A DNA stretch of 64,000 nt from Proteiniphilum saccharofermentans (GCF_900095135.1 NZ_LT605205.1:2418001-2482000), one strand, 5' to 3'. Shown: positions 1 to 9,675, numbered from the stretch's first letter. The notes: generated by a model from the sequence alone, not told the origin. Numbers and translations: made by a program.

Positions 1-471
1 ATTACGTCCCCATTTCTGCCTGTTTTCACTTTTCTGTACCGGTACAACCGGCTGCATTTGTATGAGTGGTTTCAATGTAGCCCTGGTCAATCCAAAAAGT
101 GAAGGGCGGATAAATGCTCCGGGGGTATACACAAAACGCTTATCATCATGCATATTAAATGAACCTAACTTCCCCATGTCCACATGGCGCTGTTCACGCA
201 ATTGCCGTTTCAACACCTGCACATCATATTCCACTTTTTGCATGGCCGATTCGAACGTCATATTGCCATTCTTCATATAAGACTGGGCCAGCAACCCATC
301 ATTATGGGTGAGGTCGCGGTTAAACAGCAGTTCACAGACGGGCGCATCAAAAGCCGCTATCCCATCCCTCTGCGGGGGAATGGCATTTACCACAAAACCT
401 CCGAAATCGGGAATAATCACACAATTGTGATCATGCAGTAAAAATTCAATATGGGATATTAGTTGATTCAT
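1..471 (-). CDS. HU-like (CCDC81-type bacterial HU) domain protein, C-terminus outside the window
   Basis: The reading frame runs off the left edge, leaving 157 N-terminal residues. It opens MNQLISHIEFLLHDHN and continues with a conserved IPDFGGFV stretch, typical of the Bacteroidota proteins that carry two HU-type DNA-binding-like domains and often a C-terminal SPOR domain. A second block (about residues 95-125, GKLGSFNM) resembles the start of the second HU-like fold. The family is thought to link DNA or cell-wall binding to the envelope, but its function is not firmly known. A TAnnTTTG element (476-483) lies only four bases upstream of the start codon, so the message may be almost leaderless. 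The family call rests on recognition of the N-terminal pattern only. Confidence 0.7.
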   Translation of the reverse strand, partial: MNQLISHIEFLLHDHNCVIIPDFGGFVVNAIPPQRDGIAAFDAPVCELLFNRDLTHNDGLLAQSYMKNGNMTFESAMQKVEYDVQVLKRQLREQRHVDMGKLGSFNMHDDKRFVYTPGAFIRPSLFGLTRATLKPLIQMQPVVPVQKSENRQKWGRN

Positions 472-475
472 AAGG

Positions 476-483
476 CAAAGATA
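476..483 (-). promoter_or_regulatory. -7 promoter element (TATCTTTG) of the HU-like gene
   Basis: TATCTTTG on the minus strand fits the Bacteroidota -7 consensus TAnnTTTG. It ends four bases before the start codon at 469-471. Confidence 0.5.
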
Positions 484-555
484 AAAAAAATTGTAATTAA
501 TTCCTCACAAAATGATTTTTTTCACTCAAGTCCGCCATTTTTCGCTTCACGTAAT

Positions 556-690
556 CCACTCCCGGTCGGCAAACACAAACAAGTTTATGTTTGTCCTCGC
601 TTACCATAGATTTTACTTCACACAATCTGCTTCCACTCGACAAAGATAAACCCGTTTATCTTTGTTCTCGCTTACCCGCAGATTTCACCT
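556..690. repeat. Two copies of a hairpin-bearing repeat, one overlapping the 3' end of ruvC
   Basis: Copy A (about 556-614) and copy B (about 633-685) share the order CCACTC, hairpin, CTCGCTTACC, AGATTT. The hairpin of copy B (640-665) is a perfect 12-2-12 dyad, ACAAAGATAAAC then GTTTATCTTTGT. The copy A hairpin (569-594) has one mismatch. A weaker third start (CGCTTCAC, about 543) precedes copy A. The last codons of ruvC are inside copy B. The stems could also act as transcription terminators. Confidence 0.55.
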
Positions 691-1243
691 TCTCCGGATT
701 ATGATTCGCATAATCTTTCCAGCTCTTGTATTTTTTCTCACTCATGGTAATATTCGATTGATAGAAGTGACACAACGCTGCAGCAAGGCCATCCGATGCA
801 TCCAGTTGCGGAAGCATATTCTCATCCGGAATATGGAGCAGTTTCTGTAGCATATAAGCCACCTGTTCTTTGGCAGCCCGACCATTCCCGGTAATAGCCA
901 TCTTTATCTTCAGGGGTGCATATTCAAAAATGGGAATATCCCTTGATATGGCAGCAGCCATAGCTACTCCCTGGGCACGTCCCAGTTTGAGCATACTCTG
1001 CACGTTCTTGCCAAAGAAAGGTGCTTCGATGGCCAGCTCATCCGGAAGATACTCCTCGATAAGGCCTATGACCCGTGCATAGATCTTTGCCAGCTTCAGG
1101 TAATGATCGTCGTATTTTCCCAACTGCATTACCCCCATCGCCTCCAGGTAAGGTTTATTGTCGAGCACCCGGAGGATACCATATCCCATCACCTGCGTAC
1201 CGGGGTCAATCCCCATTATAATCCGCTCTTTCTGCATCATCAA
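656..1243 (-). CDS. ruvC: Holliday junction endonuclease RuvC
   Basis: RuvC resolves Holliday junctions with the RuvAB branch-migration motor during recombination repair. The 195-residue frame shows the family's acidic catalytic residues in order: the Asp in GIDPGT near residue 13, the Glu in EAPFFGKN near 74, and the pair in [12 protein letters not shown] near 150. Its first codon overlaps the stop of the DUF4286 gene upstream by four bases, so the two are translationally coupled. The last residues (about SAGKREQR) are encoded within the hairpin repeat at 633-685, so the natural C-terminus may have been changed by repeat insertion. ATG is repeated three times at the start; either of the first two could be used. 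Confidence 0.96.
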   Translation of the reverse strand: MMMQKERIIMGIDPGTQVMGYGILRVLDNKPYLEAMGVMQLGKYDDHYLKLAKIYARVIGLIEEYLPDELAIEAPFFGKNVQSMLKLGRAQGVAMAAAISRDIPIFEYAPLKIKMAITGNGRAAKEQVAYMLQKLLHIPDENMLPQLDASDGLAAALCHFYQSNITMSEKKYKSWKDYANHNPEKVKSAGKREQR

Positions 1244-1545
1244 CTAATGGTTTGCATCACGGTGGAAAATCCAACCATCTTTTCTTTGAATTTCTCTAAC
1301 AACGGAACGTAGACTACCCCACTCTCTTCTCTATTCCACCGCTCCAATGCAGCCAGATCGGTTACATGGAATTCCATCGCAAAAGAGTGACCTGCTTCCA
1401 CCTCTCTACCAAACACACGCGATAAACGGGGCGATGTGAGCAAGCCGCTTTTTGTAGACATAGGAATAAAATGCTGCAACATATATTCTACAAATTCTTC
1501 ATGGATCTCTTCCTCCACATGGAAAGTGGTATTAAAAACAATCAT
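1240..1545 (-). CDS. DUF4286 family protein
   Basis: This small protein of 101 residues starts at [14 protein letters not shown] longer frame begins 15 codons upstream but its extra residues look like translated leader sequence. The family is found almost only in Bacteroidota and resembles ferredoxin-like (dimeric alpha-beta barrel) folds; its role is unknown. It lies directly upstream of ruvC with a four-base overlap, so it shares a message with ruvC. No catalytic motif is visible. Confidence 0.85.
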   Translation of the reverse strand: MIVFNTTFHVEEEIHEEFVEYMLQHFIPMSTKSGLLTSPRLSRVFGREVEAGHSFAMEFHVTDLAALERWNREESGVVYVPLLEKFKEKMVGFSTVMQTIS

Positions 1546-1757
1546 ATATTGTGATCTTTTAATTTTCTGAATTATTTTACAAAAATACAAATTCTTTATT
1601 CGAAATTGAAGCTGTTTTACTACCCTCTATGCCGGATAAGCGAAAGTAGATACATTGATGAATAGGTAGATCAAATTTACAGCTATTTTGTAAGAAAAAC
1701 AAATCATCCTAAAACAAAGAAATCACAAGATAGAATATATTATTTCAGAATAATTAT

Positions 1758-1765
1758 TATCTTTG
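1758..1765 (+). promoter_or_regulatory. -7 promoter element (TATCTTTG) of the tRNA-Ala gene
   Basis: TATCTTTG matches TAnnTTTG and lies 39 bases before the mature tRNA 5' end. The AT-rich stretch before it could carry the -33 element. Confidence 0.5.
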
Positions 1766-1804
1766 CACCGTCTAAAACGGTAGGCAGTTTTTATAATAAA
1801 TAAC

Positions 1805-1878
1805 GGGGGTTTAGCTCATCTGGCTAGAGCGCAACACTGGCAGTGTTGAGGTGACCGGTTCGAGTCCGGTAATCTCCA
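1805..1878 (+). tRNA. tRNA-Ala (anticodon GGC)
   Basis: A full cloverleaf can be drawn. The acceptor stem is GGGGGTT with AATCTCC (two G-T pairs), the D stem GCTC/GAGC, the anticodon stem CAACA/TGTTG with loop CTGGCAG (anticodon GGC), and the T stem ACCGG/CCGGT with loop TTCGAGT. The discriminator is A and CCA is not encoded. It decodes alanine GCC and GCT codons. Confidence 0.96.
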
Positions 1879-2019
1879 CCTCTTGGGACAAGTTTACAAA
1901 AGATAGATTTGTCCCATTTTTTTTGTAATTTTGCTAATACACACCAAGGATTTTTATTGCATCACCACATTAAAAGGAAAGTTTTCCAGCAAAGTAAAAA
2001 ACATTCTATACCTTTGTGT

Positions 2020-2278
2020 ATGTATGCAATAGAATTTACCCGAAATGCTTTAAAGAGTCTACAAAAGATAGATCCGGTTTATCAAACATTTGATAATCGA
2101 GAAACTTGAGGCGTTACAACAAAACCCGTATGGGAGCAGTAATGTTAAGGCATTGAAGGGCATGAGCGGCTACTACCGGTTAAAAGTCGCGAACTATAGG
2201 GTGCTATATGAACTACAGGATGAAAAGCTTGTTATATTAGTAATTGATATTAATCACAGAAAGGACGTGTACAGATGA
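2020..2278 (+). pseudogene. RelE/ParE-type toxin gene with a frameshift
   Basis: The first frame reads MYAIEFTRNALKSLQKIDPV and hits a stop at about 2107. A second frame overlaps from about 2090 and carries the rest (IIEKLEAL, GYYRLKVANYRVLYEL, DINHRKDVYR). Joined, the halves give an 85-residue RelE-superfamily ribosome-dependent mRNA interferase, of normal length and with the usual YRLKVANYRVLYE core. One base appears to be missing near 2088-2092, so the toxin is inactive as read. It overlaps the following small gene by four bases, in the toxin-first order seen in some type II units. A sequencing error cannot be excluded. Confidence 0.8.
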
Positions 2279-2664
2279 AAACAGCACAACTAAAAAAAGG
2301 CGTTATACAAGCCTTTGAAGCAATATTGAGCGAGTTATCTGCGAACGACATAGAAGATATGCAGGACAAGCTAACAGTACAACTACATAAGCTAACAGAC
2401 GACGGTAAACGATACTCGTTAGATGAGGTAAAAAAAACAATTAACAGCGAACCGGTGATAAATCACCGGTTTTTTTGTGCCCTTTTTTATGTGAATCATA
2501 CTTTTGTAATTTCCCCTGCTATGCATGTATTCATTCTGTGCCTGATCTCTTTTTCTGAAAGCCTATGGCCTAAAAGAAACATCAATTTCGTAACCGCACA
2601 CTCAGGAGTACTGTCATATCCGCTAATCACGCCTATATCAAGCAGCTGTCTTCCTGTTTTGTAG
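2275..2664 (+). CDS. Putative antitoxin partner of the broken RelE toxin, C-terminus probably shifted
   Basis: The gene starts four bases before the toxin stop (ATGA overlap). Its first 55 or so residues are charged and helical, as expected of a small antitoxin, but I do not recognise the family. The frame then runs through a terminator-like hairpin (2450-2471) and 169 bases into the opposite-strand asparaginase gene, so the last ~70 residues are probably not natural. A run of eight A (2430-2437) lies just before this. A one-base change there gives a stop just before or inside the hairpin. The natural product was probably about 58-60 residues. Confidence 0.5.
   Translation: MKTAQLKKGVIQAFEAILSELSANDIEDMQDKLTVQLHKLTDDGKRYSLDEVKKTINSEPVINHRFFCALFYVNHTFVISPAMHVFILCLISFSESLWPKRNINFVTAHSGVLSYPLITPISSSCLPVL
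2450..2477 (+). terminator. Rho-independent terminator after the toxin-antitoxin remnant
   Basis: A perfect 10-2-10 stem (AACCGGTGAT and ATCACCGGTT) is followed by seven T. It ends the plus-strand unit and may also serve the converging asparaginase gene. Confidence 0.8.
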
Positions 2665-3551
2665 CGCTGCATTTCTACCATACCGGAAGTACATTGTGTT
2701 ATATTGACGATGATGATCCCTCTTTCGGTGGCATCTCTCAACTGATGGATAAACCATTCCTTTTGAGGAGCATTTCCCGCACCAAAGGTTTTCAATACAA
2801 CGGCTTTAAGTTCAGGAACATGGAGTAATGAAGTGATAATGCTTTCCTGGATGCCGGGAAAAAGAGTCAACATAACAACATTGGGATCAAACAAATAATG
2901 GGGGAATAAAGGTCGAATTATGTCCGGATATTGAATAAGATTCTGGGCATATTTTATATGTATGCCCACACGGGCCAAAGCAGGATAGTTAAATGAACGG
3001 AAGGCATTGAAGTTTTCTACATTTATTTTCGTAGTTCGGTTACCCCGCATCAAGTGGTTCTCGAAGAAAATACAAACTTCGGGCACGATAGCAGTTCCAT
3101 CCGGATTTTTAGCTGCCGCTATTTCAATGGCAGTAATCAAATTCTCTTTAGCATCAGTCCGAAGCATTCCGATTGGAAGTTGAGAGCCTGTAAGGATGAC
3201 CGGTTTACTCAAATTCTCAAGCATAAAACTTAAGGCAGATGCCGTATAAGCCATAGTATCCGTACCGTGAAGAATTACAAATCCGTCATAATTGTCGTAA
3301 TTGGTACTGATAATTTCTACCAGACGGGCCCAATGTACCGGCTCCATATCAGAAGAATCGATAGGAGGAGAAAATTGGTATGTAGAAATGTGATAATTGA
3401 ATTTTTTCAGTTCCGGAATGTATTTCAACAGATAGTCAAAATTAAAACTTTCCAGGGTATTGGTTTCCTGGTTTTTTATCATTCCTATAGTTCCGCCTGT
3501 ATATATTATTAAAACAGAGGTGGCTCCCGTCATCATATTGTCTTTTGTCAT
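2496..3551 (-). CDS. ansA: Type I (cytoplasmic) L-asparaginase
   Basis: It hydrolyses L-asparagine to aspartate and ammonia. The N-terminal threonine motif IIYTGGTIGM and the second motif VILHGTDTMAYTASALSFM hold the two catalytic threonines. GSQLPIGMLRTDAKENL follows, as in E. coli AnsA. There is no signal peptide, so the protein is cytoplasmic. The 351 residues are counted from the first ATG (MTKDNMM); the longer frame would need TTG. MMTGATSV, five codons later, is also possible. A TATATTTG promoter element is at 3655-3662. The gene stands alone and converges on the toxin-antitoxin remnant. Confidence 0.93.
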   Translation of the reverse strand: MTKDNMMTGATSVLIIYTGGTIGMIKNQETNTLESFNFDYLLKYIPELKKFNYHISTYQFSPPIDSSDMEPVHWARLVEIISTNYDNYDGFVILHGTDTMAYTASALSFMLENLSKPVILTGSQLPIGMLRTDAKENLITAIEIAAAKNPDGTAIVPEVCIFFENHLMRGNRTTKINVENFNAFRSFNYPALARVGIHIKYAQNLIQYPDIIRPLFPHYLFDPNVVMLTLFPGIQESIITSLLHVPELKAVVLKTFGAGNAPQKEWFIHQLRDATERGIIIVNITQCTSGMVEMQRYKTGRQLLDIGVISGYDSTPECAVTKLMFLLGHRLSEKEIRHRMNTCIAGEITKV

Positions 3552-3562
3552 GTAAATCGGAA

Positions 3563-4052
3563 GTGTGGCCACCAATAGTCTTTACTTCTCAAAAAATACC
3601 ATTGCTTTTGTCTACGACTACAATATTTGCGGTGGCTGAACGATTTTCTGCATACAAATATACATGATATAAATGGATTATTAAATATAGTTTTCTTCCT
3701 GATATTTATTCTCACCTCGGAAAATCTGTTTTCATAACAGAATCACTCTGTACCCAGACTCTCGTGCAATTCACAAACCCGCAGCCAGTCCACTGGCCCC
3801 CATACGTGAATTTGTATGACAAGGTGGATATTATTCCTTTTGATAAGCTGGAAACCGGAACGAGCATCACATTGAACAGCAATGTCACCTAACCAACCTA
3901 CAAAATACGACCTACCGGTAGAAAGTAACCCAAAAATAGCGTCCGACCAAAAGCCAGCATTCGAGCAACAGACTCGTATGCCCGGCATAAAGACAACATC
4001 TGAAACATCGAATATTTATTTTACAATATCCGAAAACTATCGGAACTGTAAT
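3563..4052. other. About 500 bases without a recognisable gene; possible decayed coding remnant
   Basis: Besides the asparaginase promoter element (3655-3662), the stretch 3712-3988 is open in several frames at once. A minus-strand frame ending at 3712 finishes in SYKFTYGGQWTGCGFV, which looks like the tail of a secreted or outer membrane protein. A minus-strand frame of 81 codons (3743-3988) and a plus-strand stretch (about 3725-3890) are also open. None can be assigned to a family, and I see no start or ribosome site to favour one. Confidence 0.35.
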
Positions 4053-5747
4053 CTATAGGATTGCGATACCATTTTTCTCACACAACTCGAGGGCCATTTC
4101 CCTAAGGCGGAATTTCTGTATCTTGCCGCTACCGGTCATCGGGAACTCATCCACAAAAAAGACATAGCGGGGTATCTTGTATTTGGCAATATGCCCTTTA
4201 CAAAAGTCGCGTACATCTTCACTTTCCAGTTGGCATGCCTCTTTCCGGATGATGAAGGCACCCACATCTTCGCCGTACCTCTCCGAAGCTACAGCCACCA
4301 CCTGCACATCCTTCACCCCCGGCATCCTGTAAAGATAATCCTCTACTTCTTTGGGAGATATGTTCTCCCCTCCCCTGATGATCATATCTTTGATACGTCC
4401 GGTAATACGATAGTTTCCATTCCCGTCCTTTATCCCCAGATCGCCCGAATGCATGAACCCGCTCGCATCAATGACCTGAGCCGTTGCTTCCGGATTCTTG
4501 TAATAACCTTTCATCACATTATACCCGCGACAGCACATCTCACCCTGTACCCCGACGGGACACTCTTTCCCCGTTTCGGGATCGAGCACTTTCACTTCGG
4601 TAAACTCATAATCGCTACCCACAGTCGTACATCGTACATCAAAGGGGTCATCCACACGGCTCTGCGTCATTCCGGGTGAGGTTTCCGTCATTCCGTACAC
4701 ACTGGTAAGATCCATGAACATCTTCTCATTCACCTGCCTCATCAACTCCTCAGGGCAGAGAGAGCCGGCCATGATTCCCGTACGAAGGGAACTCACATCA
4801 AACAAATCGAACATAGGATGGTTGAGTTGTGCAATAAACATGGTAGGAACTCCGTGCAATACAGTACATCGTTCCTTGTGGATAGAAGCAAGCGTGACCA
4901 GCGGATCGAAACGCTCCACCATCACCTGCGTACTGCCGTGAGTCAGGCAGCACATAGTGGCAAGCACTACCCCGAAGCAGTGGAACAAAGGCACACAGAC
5001 GCAGCACTTGTCGTCAGATGTGAATTTCATATGTACCCCCGTCAAATAACCGTTATTGGCAATATTATGGTGTGTAAGCATCACACCTTTGGGAAATCCT
5101 GTAGTTCCCGAAGTGTACTGCATATTCACCACATCGTGGCACCGGGAGAGCGAACGCAATCGTTTGAACTCCTGATCAGGAACATTTTTCCCAAGCAGCA
5201 GCAATTCAGCCGTATTATACATTCCCCGGTATTTCTCCTGTCCTATGTAAACAACGTTTCTTAATTCGGGAAAACGGTCGGATTTCAATTTACCGCGCTG
5301 GATGCTCTTCAGTTCCGGCACCAGTCCGTAAATAATATCGGTATAATTACTTCCCGGCACCCCATCGGTCATGCACAAAGTGTGCATGTCCGAATCTTTC
5401 ATCAGATACGATACCTCTTCGGTACGATAGTTGGTGTTCACCGTCACCGCTACAGCGCCGATCTTCGCGGTCGCGTAAAGGAAAGTCAGCCAATCCGGTA
5501 CGTTCTGCGCCCAGATACCCACGTTACTGCCCCGGGTCACTCCGATGGAAATAAGCCCTTTTGCCATATTATCCACCCTATTGTTGAAAGTATCCCAGGT
5601 AAAACGCAGATTACGGTCGGAGTAGACAATATATTCTTTATCCGGCGTCTCTTCTGCCCAGTATTCCAGCCAGTCTCCCAGCGTTCTGTCGGAGAGTTGA
5701 ATATCTGGTTGATCGGTCATTGCTGATAACGGATTTTTCTGCATCAC
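4053..5747 (-). CDS. AMP-binding acyl-CoA synthetase (fatty-acid--CoA ligase type)
   Basis: An ANL-superfamily ligase that activates a carboxylic acid with ATP to an acyl-adenylate and then the CoA thioester. Visible motifs in order are the phosphate loop [11 protein letters not shown] (about residue 215), the A5 motif [10 protein letters not shown] (about 365), SGDLG with [15 protein letters not shown] (about 450-475), and [12 protein letters not shown] with the catalytic lysine near the C-terminus. The length of 564 is normal for medium- or long-chain ligases; substrate length cannot be read from sequence. It lies 11 bases after the XRE-cupin gene in the same direction. This pairing is common in Bacteroidota and suggests the regulator senses or controls fatty-acid activation. 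Confidence 0.92.
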   Translation of the reverse strand: MMQKNPLSAMTDQPDIQLSDRTLGDWLEYWAEETPDKEYIVYSDRNLRFTWDTFNNRVDNMAKGLISIGVTRGSNVGIWAQNVPDWLTFLYATAKIGAVAVTVNTNYRTEEVSYLMKDSDMHTLCMTDGVPGSNYTDIIYGLVPELKSIQRGKLKSDRFPELRNVVYIGQEKYRGMYNTAELLLLGKNVPDQEFKRLRSLSRCHDVVNMQYTSGTTGFPKGVMLTHHNIANNGYLTGVHMKFTSDDKCCVCVPLFHCFGVVLATMCCLTHGSTQVMVERFDPLVTLASIHKERCTVLHGVPTMFIAQLNHPMFDLFDVSSLRTGIMAGSLCPEELMRQVNEKMFMDLTSVYGMTETSPGMTQSRVDDPFDVRCTTVGSDYEFTEVKVLDPETGKECPVGVQGEMCCRGYNVMKGYYKNPEATAQVIDASGFMHSGDLGIKDGNGNYRITGRIKDMIIRGGENISPKEVEDYLYRMPGVKDVQVVAVASERYGEDVGAFIIRKEACQLESEDVRDFCKGHIAKYKIPRYVFFVDEFPMTGSGKIQKFRLREMALELCEKNGIAIL

Positions 5748-5758
5748 TGTGAAATTAG

Positions 5759-6322
5759 TTATGCAGGAGAGTACACAATACCCAGGATTTTTGCCGTAGA
5801 ATTTCCTCCGGCCGTCACCAGATGATTCACAATAGAATCGTAGTAGATACTATCACCTTTCTGCAATTCATATCTCTCTTTTCCATAATGCACAACAATG
5901 GCTCCTTCCAGCACAAAAAGAAACTCCTCCCCTTCGTGTGATGAATAATTCTCGGTTTCTGTGACAGGTTTGATATCGATGAGAAACGGCTCCATGTTCC
6001 GTCCGGCCTTCCTTGCTGCCAGTGAAGAAAAATCCATGTGAGAGTTATTATCGGTCAAATGGCTGGTAAATGTAACGGTAGGAGACGAATCGGCGTGCCG
6101 GGTAACGACCGGCCCTATTTCTTCGCTGTCGTCAAGAAAAGTGCCCGGACGCACTCCCAATGCACGTGCTATTTTAATTAATGATGCAAGGGAAGGTATT
6201 CTTTCATCTTCAAGTATCCTATTCACCTGATCTACCCTTAACCCAGCTCCTGCAGCCAGATCTTCAACCGATATATTTTTACCGGCGCATAAAATTTTTA
6301 TTTTTTCCGTAACAGCTACCAT
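5759..6322 (-). CDS. XRE-family regulator with C-terminal cupin domain
   Basis: A helix-turn-helix domain (about residues 5-60, with [20 protein letters not shown]) is followed by a cupin-2 barrel (about 110-185, with [19 protein letters not shown]). The layout matches small-molecule-sensing repressors such as the PuuR/MppR type. The start at MVAVTEKIK is chosen because a TATTTTTG promoter element at 6342-6349 would lie inside any longer version. At 187 residues it has normal family length. It heads a two-gene unit with the acyl-CoA ligase, so it may regulate itself and the ligase. The ligand is unknown. Confidence 0.88.
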   Translation of the reverse strand: MVAVTEKIKILCAGKNISVEDLAAGAGLRVDQVNRILEDERIPSLASLIKIARALGVRPGTFLDDSEEIGPVVTRHADSSPTVTFTSHLTDNNSHMDFSSLAARKAGRNMEPFLIDIKPVTETENYSSHEGEEFLFVLEGAIVVHYGKERYELQKGDSIYYDSIVNHLVTAGGNSTAKILGIVYSPA

Positions 6323-6500
6323 CTTTTTCCGATTGAAGCTGCAAAAATAAAATAATTTAAACAACAGAGCAAATATTATTCGAAAATGTTATTTTTCAGG
6401 TATGTTTTATATCAATTCTATTTTCTGAGGCCTGTTTTCATATCAATTTATCCCCGCATCCGGTATTATTCAATACGGTATTAAAATAAAGGGCAAACGG

Positions 6501-7931
6501 TCAGTATTTTATATTCTTGAACAATACCCTGTTTTCACGCGCCTCATTGAGGCGTGTAAGTATTTTTTCACGGTTATAATCAGAAAAATCGTTGTTTTCA
6601 CTGCCGGTAATCAAATTGAGCAGATCCCTCAACTCCTGATCTGAGAATTGTTCCATGATCTCGTCGAACGGTTCTTTGGAGCCAATCTCGAAACGGATAA
6701 AAGCCAGCCTCGATTTTGCCGTCGGGAAATCGGGTGCAATCTCCAGTAACTCTTCCAGATAACCGGCAGCCTGCTCAAACTTTTCCTGTGCCACGCTGAT
6801 ATTCGCCAGCCTGTCGAGGACATCCTCATTACCTTCCGATGCAAGCGCTGCTTTCATATATGCTGTTTCGGCCCCGACAAAATCTCCGTCATGAAAAGCC
6901 AGTTCACCCTCCAGCATGAAATAGTCGAGTGTTTCCCTTTCAGCCTCCGGTATCTGAGTGAAGAGTTCCTTCGCCCGCTCATAGTCCTCTTTATTGATAT
7001 AGACAAAAGCGCGTTTAGCCATAATACCTTCACTACCCAGTACGGCTTCCCTCTTATCGATAAGATCCATCATCTTATCGTATTGCTCCATTGCGCTATA
7101 GGCCTCCAATAAGGAATCATACACCGATTCATCATCGGACGATTTTTGCAGGCACTCCTCAAAAAGTGTAATTGCGGCTTCAAGATTATCATTCAGATAA
7201 AGTGAAAGGGCTTTCATCTTCCATACGTTGACATCGTCCTCATTGATGGTAAGCGCAAAATCAAATGCATCTACCGCCTTGTCATGTTGGTCGTTCATGG
7301 AATAGAGTTTACCTATATTTACCCAGCCGTCGTACGAATACGGATCGATATCGAGTAGCCGGTTATTGTACTCTATGGCTTTCTCCAGATTCCCCTTCAT
7401 CTCGTAAGCGTATGCAAGATCGACAACAGCATCGCTGTTCGAGTCATTGATCTTCATGCTCTCTTCGAGAAACGAAATGGCACGGTCGAACATATCCACA
7501 TCATTGAACATATATCCGAGTTCAGTAATGAAAAAATAGAGATCGTCTATGGGAAGTTCCTGCTTCAACTCATTATTGATAAGCTGGTCGGCTTTGGCAT
7601 CCCTTCCGAGGTGTAATAACGACTCTATCTTGAGCAGTGCCAGATCGACCCCGCCATCGTCCGAGATCCACTCCATATAATCGAGCGCATCCTGGTACAT
7701 CTCCGAATAGACAAGTACTTTCGCTTTCAACAACATTAGTTCGGGGCTACCGGGATGCATCTTCAACCCCTCATTGATGAGTTCTTCCGCTTCCTCGTTA
7801 TCACCTTCGGCATTGTAGTATTCTGCAAGCATGGCGAATTCATCGGCATCGAAATAGATCTTCCTGCCGAGGGCACGCATATGCTCGTACTTCTCAATTA
7901 AAGAATTTATGTCCAGTTCGTTATCTTCCAT
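6501..7931 (-). CDS. Tetratricopeptide repeat protein
   Basis: The 476 residues consist almost wholly of helical TPR-type units, with recurring patterns such as AVVDLAYAYEMKGNLEKAIE and GWVNIGKLYSMNDQHDKAV. There is no signal peptide or membrane segment, so it is probably a cytoplasmic scaffold. The protein is strongly acidic. TPR domains bind partner proteins, but nothing here names the partner. It lies 55 bases downstream of glnS on the same strand and is probably in the same unit. Confidence 0.88.
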   Translation of the reverse strand: MEDNELDINSLIEKYEHMRALGRKIYFDADEFAMLAEYYNAEGDNEEAEELINEGLKMHPGSPELMLLKAKVLVYSEMYQDALDYMEWISDDGGVDLALLKIESLLHLGRDAKADQLINNELKQELPIDDLYFFITELGYMFNDVDMFDRAISFLEESMKINDSNSDAVVDLAYAYEMKGNLEKAIEYNNRLLDIDPYSYDGWVNIGKLYSMNDQHDKAVDAFDFALTINEDDVNVWKMKALSLYLNDNLEAAITLFEECLQKSSDDESVYDSLLEAYSAMEQYDKMMDLIDKREAVLGSEGIMAKRAFVYINKEDYERAKELFTQIPEAERETLDYFMLEGELAFHDGDFVGAETAYMKAALASEGNEDVLDRLANISVAQEKFEQAAGYLEELLEIAPDFPTAKSRLAFIRFEIGSKEPFDEIMEQFSDQELRDLLNLITGSENNDFSDYNREKILTRLNEARENRVLFKNIKY

Positions 7932-7986
7932 TTACAGTCTCTCTTGGCTATTCTAATGTAGCCACCCAATAAAGAAAAGACAGGCC

Positions 7987-9675
7987 TCATTTTTTCCAGG
8001 AATCTTTCAGTGCTACTGTACGGTTAAACACTAAAGTATCTTCGGTGGAATCACGATCCACGTTGAAATAACCGATCCGTTGAAACTGGAAACTATCCAG
8101 CGGTTTGGCATCTTTCAGATATTCCTCCACCTTACATCCTTTTTTCACGATAAGCGAATCAGGATTCAACAGTTCCCTGAAATCTTTTTCCTTTTCACTA
8201 GCCGGATCTTCCACCATGAAAAGACGGTCATAAAGCCTCACTTCCGCGTCTAAGCTGTGAGATACGGATACCCAGTGGATAGTTCCTTTCACTTTGCGGT
8301 TCGAGTCGGGCATACCGCTTTTCGTCATCGGATCATATTCGGCATACACCTCTGTCACGTTCCCCTCTTCATCTTTCCTGCAACCGGTACATTTTACGAT
8401 ATATCCATTTTTCAGACGTACCTCGTTACCCGGTGTAAGACGAAAATATTTTTTAGGAGCTTCTTCCATGAAATCATCACGTTCAATCCACAGTTCACGG
8501 CTGAATTTCACTTTTCGGCCACCCATACTTTCATCTTCAGGATTATTGATAGCCTCCATCTCCTCTACCTGACCTTCCGGATAGTTGGTAAGGATCAACT
8601 TGATGGGATCAATTACACCCGATACACGTATTGCATGCGCGTTCAGGTCTTCACGTACTGCATGTTCCAACAGCGACACGTCGTTGATGGCTTCATATTT
8701 CGTATAACCTATCTTATCTATGAAATTACGAATAGCCTGCGCCGTATATCCTCTGCGGCGCATACCGGTCAGCGTCGGCATCCGTGGATCGTCCCATCCC
8801 GAAACCAGCTTTTCCTGTACCAATTGCAATAACTTACGCTTACTCATCACCGTATAAGTGAGGTTCAGACGGTTGAATTCGGTCTGACGCGGACGGTAAT
8901 CACTATCGGCCAGTTGATCAAGGAACCAGTCGTACAGTGGACGGTGCACTTCGAACTCCAACGTACAAAGCGAATGGGTTACTCCCTCAAAATAATCAGA
9001 CTGACCATGTGCGAAATCGTACATCGGATAAGCTTTCCATTGTGTGCCTGTACGATGGTGAGGAATATGGATTACCCGGTAGATAATGGGGTCGCGGAAA
9101 TGCATATTCGATGAAGCCATATCTATCTTGGCACGCAATACCATCTTTCCTTCGGGGATCTCACCGCTATTCATCTTTTCGAACAATTCCAGTGATTCCT
9201 CACTGGGTCGGTCACGATACGGACTATGCGTTCCCGGTATAGTAGGCGTTCCCTTCTGTTTCGCGATCTCTTCTGCCGATTGCTCATCCACATAAGCTTT
9301 GCCTTCTTTGATAAGCTGTACGGCAAAGTCCCACAATTGTTTGAAATAGTCGGATGCGTAATAGACGTTTTCCCAATGAAACCCAAGCCATTTTATATCT
9401 TCCATGATGGAATCCACATACTCCATATCCTCTTTTACAGGATTGGTATCATCGAAACGGAGGTTACAAATACCGCCATATCTTTCCGCGATACCGAAAT
9501 CAAGGCAAATGGCTTTAGCATGTCCGATATGCAGATAACCGTTCGGTTCAGGCGGGAAACGGGTCTGTATCCGACCTCCATTTTTTCCTTCTTTCAGATC
9601 ATTCTCTACGATCTGTTCTATAAAATTAAGGTTTTTCCTGCTCTCCTCGACTACGGATTGTTCTTTTTCCATCAT
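7987..9675 (-). CDS. glnS: Glutaminyl-tRNA synthetase
   Basis: It charges tRNA-Gln with glutamine. The class I signature FPPEPNGYLHIGHAKAI (HIGH motif) lies near residue 45 and the KMSKS equivalent is VMSKRKL near 280. The C-terminal anticodon-binding beta barrels complete the normal length of 562 residues. The start MMEKEQSVV (9675) is preferred over the longer frame, which begins with TTG and would start inside the TAAATTTG promoter element at 9709-9716. A direct GlnRS makes a GatCAB route unnecessary for glutamine. Confidence 0.96.
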   Translation of the reverse strand: MMEKEQSVVEESRKNLNFIEQIVENDLKEGKNGGRIQTRFPPEPNGYLHIGHAKAICLDFGIAERYGGICNLRFDDTNPVKEDMEYVDSIMEDIKWLGFHWENVYYASDYFKQLWDFAVQLIKEGKAYVDEQSAEEIAKQKGTPTIPGTHSPYRDRPSEESLELFEKMNSGEIPEGKMVLRAKIDMASSNMHFRDPIIYRVIHIPHHRTGTQWKAYPMYDFAHGQSDYFEGVTHSLCTLEFEVHRPLYDWFLDQLADSDYRPRQTEFNRLNLTYTVMSKRKLLQLVQEKLVSGWDDPRMPTLTGMRRRGYTAQAIRNFIDKIGYTKYEAINDVSLLEHAVREDLNAHAIRVSGVIDPIKLILTNYPEGQVEEMEAINNPEDESMGGRKVKFSRELWIERDDFMEEAPKKYFRLTPGNEVRLKNGYIVKCTGCRKDEEGNVTEVYAEYDPMTKSGMPDSNRKVKGTIHWVSVSHSLDAEVRLYDRLFMVEDPASEKEKDFRELLNPDSLIVKKGCKVEEYLKDAKPLDSFQFQRIGYFNVDRDSTEDTLVFNRTVALKDSWKK

